A DNA stretch of 16,054 nt, taken from UBA4636 sp963650915. GTDB taxonomy: Bacteria; Bacillota; Clostridia; Christensenellales; Borkfalkiaceae. A model generated the notes under the pieces. That model searched no databases. It had not been told where the DNA came from and saw nothing but the letters and a program-made list of their open reading frames with translations. A program made the position numbers and the translations under genes. Below, one piece after another: positions 7,727 through 14,732 of this stretch (positions are counted from its first letter, which is position 1; each line of letters starts with the position of its first letter). The stretch covers positions 1 to 16,054 of the forward strand of contig CAVJMJ010000028.1 of the NCBI GenBank assembly GCA_963650915.1. The letters run 5' to 3'.

Positions 7727-9748
7727 ATGGATAAATTAACAATGATGTCTAAAGACAATGTACAAGAAAATATTAAAAAAATACAAAAATTGTTCCCCAA
7801 TGCGGTTACGGAAGTGTTACGTGACGGTAAGCCAACGCTTGCCGTTGATTTTGACGTACTTAAACAAGAAATGAGCAATGTTCTAATCGACGATCGTGAA
7901 GAACGCTATCAGATGACGTGGCCGGATAAGAAGAAGTCAATTCTCCTTGCCAATTCCCCTATATCTGCCACTTTGCGCCCTTGTAAGGAAGAAAGCGTAG
8001 ATTTTGATAATACCGAGAATCTTTATATCGAAGGCGACAACCTTGACGTGCTTAAACTTTTGCAGGAAACATATCTCGGTAAAATTAAAATGATATACAT
8101 AGATCCGCCGTATAACACCGGCAATGACTTTGTGTACAATGATGATTTTTCGCAAACCGCAAACGAATATGCCGATGCAAGCGGACAATACGACGAACAA
8201 GGCAACAGACTTTTCCAAAATACCGAAAGCAATGGACGTTTTCATACAGATTGGCTGAATATGCTTTATCCAAGACTGAAAGTAGCAAAGAACTTACTGT
8301 CAGAAGATGGCTTAATATTTATTAGTATAGACGACAATGAAATAAGCAATTTGAGAAAAATATGCGATGAAATATTTGGTTCTTCAAATTTTGTTTGCAC
8401 GTTTATTTGGGAAAAAACGCAACATTTTGGAAGACAAAAACTGAATAATTATTCAAACGCAGATTTTGTGTTGTGCTATGCGAATAATTTAATCTCTGAA
8501 AAGTTGAAAGAGCTTTTGGTCGAAAGCGTCAACTGCGAATTGCAGGATGCCCCATTATACAATGCCTCAAACAATATTAACATCTTGACTTTTCCTATCG
8601 GTAGCGTGAAGTTTAATATGAAAGACGGCTTATATACGGAAAGTACAAGTTCGGATTACGAATTACTAAATCCAGTTACTGTTAATTGTGGAAGAAACGC
8701 AAATGAGTTTTCATTGAAATTTAGATCAAGATGGTCAAATAAAACAGTTCAAGAAGAGATAAAAAAGGGAACAACATTTTGGGTAAAAACTACCACGTTT
8801 GCCATAAGGGCAATGTACGGAGAAGGCAAATCTGCTACAGTTGCACCTAAGCAGATTATATTTACTAATTCAAATAACCCCATGGCGGTTAAAAGTCGTT
8901 TTGGAACAAAAATAGACACAAGCGAAAATGCAACAAGTCAATTAAACGAGTTAATGGATGCGACTATTTTTTCATACCCCAAGCCTGTTTCTTTAATCAA
9001 ATACTTCATTTCAATGTTGTATAATGAAGAAGATGAACAATTCTATAGCGATTTTACCGTGTTGGATTTCTTTTCCGGCTCTGGGACAACAGCTCAAGCT
9101 GTAATGGATTTAAATTCTGCAGATAATGGTAAACGTAGATATATTTGTGTGCAACTTCCTGAGAACTTAGATGAAAATCTTGAAAAAGCTACAAATCCAG
9201 CAAGTAGAGATATTATTAAAAACGCTATTAAGTTGTGCGACGAATTAAAAGTTCATCATTATCTAACCGAAGTGGGCAAAGAACGTATTCGCCGCGCGGG
9301 CAAAAAAATAAAGGAAGAAAATCCGTCCGCTACTAATCTCGATGTCGGGTTCCGTGTGCTTAAACTCGATTCGTCTAACATGAAAGACGTTTATTACAAA
9401 TCGTCTGACTATACACAAGACTTACTCTCAAACCTTGAAAGCAACATTAAGGAAGATAGAACCCCTTTAGATTTGTTATTCCAAGTTATGCTTGAGCTTG
9501 GCAAGCCGTTGTCTGCAAAAATCGAAGAAAACGAAATTGCAAATAAAAAAGTGTTTATTGTTGACGATAATGACCTTATCGCTTGCTTTGACGAGAATAT
9601 TACAGAAGACGTTGTAAAAGCCATTGCACAAAAGAAGCCGCTTTATGCCGTGTTCCGTGATAATTCCTTCTCAAGTGATACTGTTGCCGCAAACTTTGAG
9701 CAAATTTTTGCAACCTATTCTCCAACCACTACAAGGAAGGTGCTGTAA
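7727..9748 (+). CDS. mod: Type III Mod-like N6-adenine DNA methyltransferase
   Basis: This 673-aa enzyme should transfer a methyl group from S-adenosylmethionine to adenine in a specific DNA sequence and give the system its specificity. The catalytic motif IV, DPPYNTGNDFVYNDDF, starts at residue 126, and the AdoMet-binding motif I, DFFSGSGTTAQAV, at 447. Motif IV before motif I is the beta class, the usual order in type III Mod subunits. The segment between them (about 215-430) is the target-recognition region. It is far more AT-rich than the ends: by hand count 34 of 120 bases are G or C at 8341-8460, against 54 of 120 at 7801-7920. The start at 7727 is supported by AAGGAG 6 nt upstream; the in-frame TTG at 7697 would overlap the previous gene. 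The recognition sequence cannot be predicted here. Confidence 0.93.
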   Translation: MDKLTMMSKDNVQENIKKIQKLFPNAVTEVLRDGKPTLAVDFDVLKQEMSNVLIDDREERYQMTWPDKKKSILLANSPISATLRPCKEESVDFDNTENLYIEGDNLDVLKLLQETYLGKIKMIYIDPPYNTGNDFVYNDDFSQTANEYADASGQYDEQGNRLFQNTESNGRFHTDWLNMLYPRLKVAKNLLSEDGLIFISIDDNEISNLRKICDEIFGSSNFVCTFIWEKTQHFGRQKLNNYSNADFVLCYANNLISEKLKELLVESVNCELQDAPLYNASNNINILTFPIGSVKFNMKDGLYTESTSSDYELLNPVTVNCGRNANEFSLKFRSRWSNKTVQEEIKKGTTFWVKTTTFAIRAMYGEGKSATVAPKQIIFTNSNNPMAVKSRFGTKIDTSENATSQLNELMDATIFSYPKPVSLIKYFISMLYNEEDEQFYSDFTVLDFFSGSGTTAQAVMDLNSADNGKRRYICVQLPENLDENLEKATNPASRDIIKNAIKLCDELKVHHYLTEVGKERIRRAGKKIKEENPSATNLDVGFRVLKLDSSNMKDVYYKSSDYTQDLLSNLESNIKEDRTPLDLLFQVMLELGKPLSAKIEENEIANKKVFIVDDNDLIACFDENITEDVVKAIAQKKPLYAVFRDNSFSSDTVAANFEQIFATYSPTTTRKVL

Positions 9749-9750
9749 AT

Positions 9751-10152
9751 ATGTTTTCATTTAGCGACGTATATTCAATTATAAAAGATTTGGTAAGCGC
9801 GGCAAGAACTGCAAAAAATCAAGCGGTGTTAGATTTGGCAATGGATTTGCAAGAAAAGTTTTTTGAGTTGCGTGAAGATAATGATAGCTTACAACAACAA
9901 ATAAAACAATTAAAAGTCGAAATCGAAGAACTATCGAAAGTCCCTGAAATTGAAAATAAAATCAAGTATTATACCAAGGGATTTTTTACAATTAAAGGCG
10001 ATAAGCCCCCAATCCCTTATTGCAGTTGTTGCTGGAAACTTGAACACAAATTGGTGCCATTGTCACAATCAGGGAATTGGTATCGATATAAGTGTGGGCA
10101 TTGTAAAACAGATGTTGTTGTAATAACCGAAGATGGCAAAGAACTCAAATAA
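9751..10152 (+). CDS. Small coiled-coil zinc-ribbon protein between mod and res
   Basis: A 133-aa protein of unknown function. Residues 1-35 look helical (FSDVYSIIKDLVSAARTAKNQ). Residues 36-68 form a coiled coil (LQEKFFELREDNDSLQQQIKQ and on). The C-terminal third has two cysteine pairs, C-S-C-C near residue 90 and C-G-H-C near 116, that can hold one zinc ion. Similar proteins of this build occur widely in Bacillota and prophages, often as hypothetical proteins. It is squeezed between mod (2 nt upstream) and res (2 nt downstream), where type III systems normally have nothing. Its DNA is AT-rich (35 of 120 G or C at 9841-9960), like the Mod recognition segment and unlike res. It may be an accessory specificity or regulatory subunit, or a passenger. 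Confidence 0.8.
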   Translation: MFSFSDVYSIIKDLVSAARTAKNQAVLDLAMDLQEKFFELREDNDSLQQQIKQLKVEIEELSKVPEIENKIKYYTKGFFTIKGDKPPIPYCSCCWKLEHKLVPLSQSGNWYRYKCGHCKTDVVVITEDGKELK

Positions 10153-10154
10153 TT

Positions 10155-13100
10155 ATGAAATTCAAATTTAAGATACAAGATTATCAAACCGAAGCGGTAA
10201 ATGCTGTCGTAAAAGTCTTTGAAGGGCAACCATTTAACGATAAAGTGTCCTATTTGCGCGATCTCGGAAGCGCGCAAATGTTAAAGCAGGGTTCGATATT
10301 TGCCGATGATGCCGACTATATCTATTCCGACGGTAATGGCTTCGAAAACGCTCCGATAGAACTTTCGGATGCGCAACTTCTTGACAATATACGCACTTTA
10401 CAGCTTACAAATAATATTAAGCAATCAAGCGAGTTATCGAAACCGTTCGGTAGTAACTGCCGTTGCGCGCTCGATATTGAAATGGAAACGGGGACCGGCA
10501 AAACTTATTGCTACATAAAAACCATGTTTGAACTCAACAAGCAATATGGTTGGAGTAAGTTTATCGTGGTTGTGCCTTCTATTGCTATACGCGAAGGCGT
10601 TAAGAAGTCTTTTGAAGTAATGGAAGATCACTTCTTCGAGTATTACGGCAAAAAGGCTCGATACTTCGTATATAACAGTAAAAACTTAAACCAGCTTGAC
10701 AATTTTTCATCGAGTAAAGATATTTATGTGATGATAATCAACAGTCAGGCGTTTGCATCGTCTCTTAAAGAAGGAGCGAAAAACGAAGCAGCGCGTATTA
10801 TTTACAGCAAGCAAGACAGTTTTGGCAGCCGCCGTCCGATCGACGTTATCGCGGCGAACCGTCCTATTGTTATTCTTGACGAACCGCAAAAACTCGGCGG
10901 AGACGCAACTCAAACAAGTATAAAACGCTTTAATCCGTTGTTTTCTTTGAACTACTCGGCAACGCATAAAAACGTTCATAACCCTGTGTATGTTCTTGAC
11001 GCATTAGACGCTTATCAAAAGAAACTCGTAAAGAAGATAGAAGTTAAAGGTTTCGAACTTCGCAATTTACGCGGCACGGACGGTTTTGTTTATCTTTCTA
11101 AGATATTGCTCGATCCCAAAAAACCGCCGATGGCAAGAGTTACTTTTGAAGTAAATTATGCAAAGAGTATCAACCGCGAAACCAGAATTTTAGGCGTCGG
11201 AGATAATTTATACGAACTCTCTGCCGGCAACAATGGCAAAATGCCGCCTTTGGAGCAGTATAAAAACGGTTTTGTAATCAAAAACATAAGTCCTATCGAC
11301 AATACCATAACTTTCCTTAACGGTTTAGTTATAGCCGTCGACGAGGTTCGCGGAGATATTTCCGAACGCGATATGCGCCGTATTCAGATAAGAGAAACTA
11401 TTCTTTCTCACTTTGAAAAAGAAGAAAAGCTGTTTAACTTGGGGATTAAGTGTCTTTCGTTGTTTTTTATTGACGAGGTTGCACACTATCGCCAATATGA
11501 CGACGAAGGGAACGAACTCTTGGGCGATTATGGAGTTATGTTCGAGCAAGAGTATATAAGCGTGCTTAACGACTACATTACTATTTACGACACCCCGTAT
11601 GTGCAATATCTGAAAAGTATTGACGTACACGATACTCATAAAGGATATTTTTCAATAGATAAAAAGACGAATCGCGCGATAAATTCCGTTGAAAAGAAAG
11701 GCGTTTGCGACGATATTTCCGCATACGATTTGATATTGAAAAACAAAGAAAGGTTGCTGTCTTTCGAAGAACCAACGCGTTTTATTTTCTCACACTCTGC
11801 TTTAAGAGAAGGCTGGGATAATCCAAACGTATTCCAGATCTGCACCTTAAAGCAAAGCAATAGCGAGGTTAATAAACGTCAGGAAGTCGGTCGCGGTATG
11901 CGTCTTTGCGTTAACCGTGCAGGCGACAGAATAGACGGAAGCATTCAAGGGCTTAAAATACACGATATAAACGTCCTTACCGTTATCGCCAGCGATAGTT
12001 ACAGAACATTTGTAGCCGATTTGCAAAAGGATATTAAAGATGCGCTTTATGAAAGACCTACAAAAGCCACAAAAGAATATTTTGCCGGAAAAATTATCGT
12101 TGTTAATGGTGACAGAGTTGAGATAACCAAAGAACAAGCTATAAAAATCGAACGCTACCTTGGATTTAACAATTACATCGACTACGACGGCAATATTACT
12201 GACGAATACAGAACGGCGCAAGAAAACGGCACGTTTGCACCGCTTCCTGCCGAACTTGCGGATATGTCCGACGGCATTCACAAACTTATTCAAGGCGTAT
12301 TTGACGAAAAAGTATTTGCAGAATTGGTCGGTTCGGCAAGTAAGCCTAAGATTACCGAAAACCCGCTCAACGATAACTTTTATAAAGCCGAGTTCAAAAA
12401 ATTGTGGAATTATATAAACCACAAATACGCCTATACCGTAAATTTTGATAGTGATGAATTGATAGCCCGCTCGATTAAAGCAATTAACGACGGGTTATAT
12501 GTCACCGAACTTACATATGTTAGAACTGTCGGTTCACAGGGGAAAGATGATTTAGAATTTACAGAGGGTAAAACAAAAACTACCACACTCAAAAATACAG
12601 GCGGTTCAAATGCCGTTTATGACCTTATCGGAAAAGTCGCACAAGGAACTACGCTTACAAGAAAAACGGTAGTTAAAATTCTGCAAGGCATTGAGAAATT
12701 CAAGTTCGCAATGTTCAGAAATAATCCGGAAGAATTTTTAAATAAAGTAGTCAGATACATAAACGAGCAAAAAGCAACGCTTGTTATCGATGAAATAAAG
12801 TATGATATTACCGACGAAGAACCGTATACTTCGGATATTTTCAATCTCGGAGGTGTTGTAAACTTTGAAAAAGCAGTAAAAGTTGACAAACATATTACGC
12901 CATACGTTGTCGTTGACAGCGATATAGAAAAGAATTTTGCTCTTGATTTGGATCGTGATGAAGATAAAGTATGTGTTTATGCAAAACTGCCAAAAGCGTT
13001 TAGAATACCTACTCCCGTTGGTAATTATTCTCCGGACTGGGCAATCGCTTTCTACGAAAACAGTGTAAAATACATATATTTTATTGCCGAAACGAAAGGT

Positions 13101-13238
13101 AGCGAAGAACATAGGGATGAAATCGAAATTGCAAAAAACCTGTGCGCAAAAAAATTGTTTGCAAAACTCAACGACGGCAAAGTTCATTACGACGTAGTGA
13201 ATAGTTATCGACAGCTAATGGATATTATGAATAAATAA
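10155..13238 (+). CDS. res: Type III Res-like helicase-endonuclease
   Basis: This 1027-aa subunit would, with Mod, use ATP to travel or signal along DNA and cut unmethylated sites. The SF2 helicase motifs are complete: Walker A (ETGTGKT, 111-117), DEPQ box (242-245), SAT (268-270) and motif VI (QEVGRGMR, 576-583). The nuclease is at the C-terminus and has the PD-(D/E)xK pattern: P960-D961, then E979-T-K981 in the phrase AETKGS, as in known type III Res proteins. The length is normal to slightly long. The start codon lies 2 nt after the zinc-protein stop and has no clear ribosome site (AAAGAACTCAAATAATT before it), so translation probably depends on coupling to that gene. All key residues are present, so it should be active. 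Confidence 0.93.
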   Translation: MKFKFKIQDYQTEAVNAVVKVFEGQPFNDKVSYLRDLGSAQMLKQGSIFADDADYIYSDGNGFENAPIELSDAQLLDNIRTLQLTNNIKQSSELSKPFGSNCRCALDIEMETGTGKTYCYIKTMFELNKQYGWSKFIVVVPSIAIREGVKKSFEVMEDHFFEYYGKKARYFVYNSKNLNQLDNFSSSKDIYVMIINSQAFASSLKEGAKNEAARIIYSKQDSFGSRRPIDVIAANRPIVILDEPQKLGGDATQTSIKRFNPLFSLNYSATHKNVHNPVYVLDALDAYQKKLVKKIEVKGFELRNLRGTDGFVYLSKILLDPKKPPMARVTFEVNYAKSINRETRILGVGDNLYELSAGNNGKMPPLEQYKNGFVIKNISPIDNTITFLNGLVIAVDEVRGDISERDMRRIQIRETILSHFEKEEKLFNLGIKCLSLFFIDEVAHYRQYDDEGNELLGDYGVMFEQEYISVLNDYITIYDTPYVQYLKSIDVHDTHKGYFSIDKKTNRAINSVEKKGVCDDISAYDLILKNKERLLSFEEPTRFIFSHSALREGWDNPNVFQICTLKQSNSEVNKRQEVGRGMRLCVNRAGDRIDGSIQGLKIHDINVLTVIASDSYRTFVADLQKDIKDALYERPTKATKEYFAGKIIVVNGDRVEITKEQAIKIERYLGFNNYIDYDGNITDEYRTAQENGTFAPLPAELADMSDGIHKLIQGVFDEKVFAELVGSASKPKITENPLNDNFYKAEFKKLWNYINHKYAYTVNFDSDELIARSIKAINDGLYVTELTYVRTVGSQGKDDLEFTEGKTKTTTLKNTGGSNAVYDLIGKVAQGTTLTRKTVVKILQGIEKFKFAMFRNNPEEFLNKVVRYINEQKATLVIDEIKYDITDEEPYTSDIFNLGGVVNFEKAVKVDKHITPYVVVDSDIEKNFALDLDRDEDKVCVYAKLPKAFRIPTPVGNYSPDWAIAFYENSVKYIYFIAETKGSEEHRDEIEIAKNLCAKKLFAKLNDGKVHYDVVNSYRQLMDIMNK

Positions 13239-13253
13239 TCTTAATCATTTTGA

Positions 13254-13284
13254 AAGCCGAGAGTTTATGCTCCCGGCTTTTGCC
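13254..13284. terminator. Terminator between convergent res and sigma-like genes
   Basis: AAGCCGAGAG (13254-13263), loop TTTATG, CTCCCGGCTT (13270-13279), then TTTTG. On the plus strand one A-C mismatch interrupts the stem. On the minus strand the same position is a G-U pair, so the hairpin may work in both directions. It lies 16 nt after the res stop codon. Confidence 0.75.
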
Positions 13285-13303
13285 TCACCATATGGTTATG
13301 CGA

Positions 13304-13320
13304 TTTGTTTGATACACGCT
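13304..13320 (-). repeat. Outlying copy of the GTGCATCAAACAAA repeat
   Basis: Read on the minus strand, this matches the 17 nt at 3555-3571 with one difference (GCGTGT instead of GCGTGC). In direct orientation it matches 14 of 15 nt of TTTGTTTGATGCACG near 3719-3733. It lies just beyond the operon terminator and 2 nt from the stop codon of the sigma-like gene. Confidence 0.75.
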
Positions 13321-13322
13321 AT

Positions 13323-13943
13323 CTATCCGTAAATCGCCATATATCTTTGGCGCATTTTTATGAAGTATTCGTAAACCGTCGCTTGCGCGCGAGATAAAAC
13401 TCTGCCTATTTCGGGATAGCTTAAGCCTTTTACGCGACATTCCAACGCGATACGCATATTTTCGGTTAAATTCAGGCTTGAAACGATTTTTTCGTATAAA
13501 GTATAATCTTGTGCGACTTCTTCTTTTATTTCGTATGACGGTTCGCTTACGGGCGTTAAAGCGTCAAGGCTTACCGAGCGGTAATAATCACTCGTTTTTC
13601 GGTTTATCAACTTCATCATTTTACGAATACAGGCAATCTCGATTGTAATCGGTTTGCCTTTTTTGCTGTAACATACAACGTCGCTCAAGTGTTTTCCGTA
13701 ATGTTCGCAAAGATACAACGCGCCTTCCTGAACTAAATCATAAGAATCGCTGAAAGTATGTCCTAATTCGTTTTTGTGTTTGATATCGGCATACAGGTCG
13801 GCATACATTTTCTGCATACGACGTCCTTGATACCCTATCTGGAAACGCAGTTCCATAAAGGCAATAAGTTCTGCCATTTCAAGCACGTTGTTTTGTGAGA
13901 TTTCTTCTTTCATTACGCTGAAATCTAATATTTTTCTTTTCAT
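13323..13943 (-). CDS. Sigma-70 region 4-like regulator of a mobile element
   Basis: A 206-aa protein whose C-terminal 55 residues read as a sigma region 4 or LuxR-like helix-turn-helix (LNLTENMRIALECRVKGLSYPEIGRVLSRAQATVYEYFIKMRQ). The N-terminal part (about 20-120) is helical, with EMAELIAFMELRFQIGYQGRR and DLVQEGALYLCEHYG, the second resembling a sigma region 2 core. I expect a DNA-binding transcription factor, perhaps an alternative sigma factor, of the kind carried by clostridial conjugative or mobilisable elements. Its own target is unknown. The start is set by GGAGG 9 nt upstream (minus strand). The 5' leader can form a 212-nt nested hairpin that takes in part of this ribosome site, so translational control is possible. 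It converges on res and shares its terminator. Confidence 0.72.
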   Translation of the reverse strand: MKRKILDFSVMKEEISQNNVLEMAELIAFMELRFQIGYQGRRMQKMYADLYADIKHKNELGHTFSDSYDLVQEGALYLCEHYGKHLSDVVCYSKKGKPITIEIACIRKMMKLINRKTSDYYRSVSLDALTPVSEPSYEIKEEVAQDYTLYEKIVSSLNLTENMRIALECRVKGLSYPEIGRVLSRAQATVYEYFIKMRQRYMAIYG

Positions 13944-13955
13944 TTGGGTTTACCT

Positions 13956-14167
13956 CCGATTTACTTCGCCTTTCGGCAAAAAACGGGGTAGCACCGGGAA
14001 AAGATAGAAGTTTTTAATTTTGCTGTCTGTTACACGGAAGTCAACGGAAAAGCACAAAAATTGTTGCGTTGGTATCTGACGCAATTAAAAGCCGTAGCAA
14101 GAATTTTTTACCGTTGACTTTCGCTTTTCACTGTGCTACAACGAGACGACGAAAGGCGATAAATCGG
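13956..14167 (-). ncRNA. Large nested-helix leader of the sigma-like gene
   Basis: Six helices nest without crossing: 13956-13963 with 14160-14167 (8 bp), 13967-13975 with 14150-14158 (9 bp), 13988-13994 with 14133-14139 (7 bp), 13998-14003 with 14124-14129 (6 bp), 14038-14047 with 14111-14120 (10 bp) and 14064-14069 with 14079-14084 (6 bp). The outermost helix overlaps two bases of the GGAGG ribosome site (13953-13957). It may be a cis-acting RNA, a DNA site such as an origin or recombination site, or an old miniature transposon; no flanking duplication is visible. Confidence 0.6.
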
Positions 14168-14190
14168 ACGGTTAAATTTATCAAAAGCAT

Positions 14191-14225
14191 AGAAAAAGGC
14201 GGTAGAATCAATGTTCTATCGCCTT
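14191..14225 (-). terminator. Strong minus-strand terminator
   Basis: The 12-bp stem AAGGCGGTAGAA (14196-14207) with TTCTATCGCCTT (14214-14225) has one G-U pair and a 6-nt loop. On the minus strand it is followed by TTTTTCT; on the plus strand no T-run follows. There is no recognisable gene ending just upstream of it. Confidence 0.78.
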
Positions 14226-14342
14226 AAATCGATATTGAGTTATTTTATAAAGTTGCCGTGAGTATCTCGTTTTTGCGTAAGATAATGGTTTGAACGCTTT
14301 ATTTCATACTGCTTGGTTTGAAAAACGATACCTGCAACTCCT

Positions 14343-14383
14343 TTTAGACAAAAGTAAAAGAGCCGCGTGTTCAAACGCGACTC
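14343..14383 (-). terminator. Second minus-strand terminator
   Basis: GAGCCGCGT (14360-14368) and ACGCGACTC (14375-14383) fold with loop GTTCAA. On the minus strand the single mismatch becomes a U-G pair and the stem is followed by TTTTACTTTTG. It faces the same way as the terminator at 14191. Confidence 0.72.
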
Positions 14384-14417
14384 CCTGTGGCGGCACACGT
14401 TAAACCCAAACTGAACA

Positions 14418-14459
14418 CTCGAAATTTCGAGATTTTAATATATACTGCGTATATATTAA
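14418..14459. repeat. Two adjacent perfect palindromic sites
   Basis: CTCGAAATTTCGAG (14418-14431) is a 14-bp perfect palindrome. Three bases later TTAATATATAC (14435-14445) and GTATATATTAA (14449-14459) form an 11-bp perfect inverted repeat around TGC. Such dyads suit a dimeric DNA-binding protein: a repressor, a recombinase or the sigma-like regulator's partner. Confidence 0.65.
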
Positions 14460-14699
14460 CGAGCAGTTTTTTGTTAAGTTCAAAGCCGAAAAATGTACAT
14501 TCTAAGATGAAAAAGCGAGTCTGTTTTTGCACTGAAAATTTTTTCGGATTGTTTTGGAGTCCAAGCATTATGCGTAATTAACGTTTATGCCGCGACTTCT
14601 GAAATTTTGCTTCAGGATCTCTTTGTATCGGATAAATCTTCAAAAACATAAATAAGGGAAATGCACAGACCTATCCGAAATCTTGGCGCATTTTCTCAT

Positions 14700-14728
14700 A
14701 AAAAAAGACGTCGCTTTTATCTGACGTC
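14700..14728 (-). terminator. Terminator of the serine recombinase gene
   Basis: GACGTC (14723-14728) pairs with GACGTC (14707-14712) around a 10-nt loop, with an uninterrupted T-run after it on the minus strand (14700-14706). It starts 5 nt after the stop codon. The short stem makes it moderate in strength. Confidence 0.65.
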
Positions 14729-14732
14729 AGGG

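Larger units (their letters stand above)
13944..14732. other. Gene-free 789-bp stretch between sigma-like and recombinase genes
   Basis: No credible gene is visible. The stretch holds the nested leader (13956-14167), two minus-strand terminators (14191-14225 and 14343-14383), two perfect palindromic sites (14418-14431 and 14435-14459), a TCGGATA/TATCCGA inverted pair near 14630 and 14675, and the recombinase terminator (14700-14728). The terminators all face left, which implies leftward transcripts through the region. Confidence 0.6.

Noticed and set aside
3774..13238. BREX or DISARM assignment of the defence operon
   Set aside because: No PglZ phosphatase, BrxC-like P-loop protein or DUF1998 protein is present. 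The methylase and Res are of type III build.
14240..14403. Minus-strand frame of about 54 codons (GTG near 14403 to TAA at 14240-14242), ending in THGNFIK
   Set aside because: The end looks protein-like and is followed by a terminator, but the frame crosses the hairpin at 14360-14383 and has no ribosome site before its GTG. It could be a remnant, but I cannot support a gene.
14371..14581. 64-65-codon open frames on both strands
   Set aside because: They overlap each other and the palindromes, have no ribosome site and no recognisable motif.
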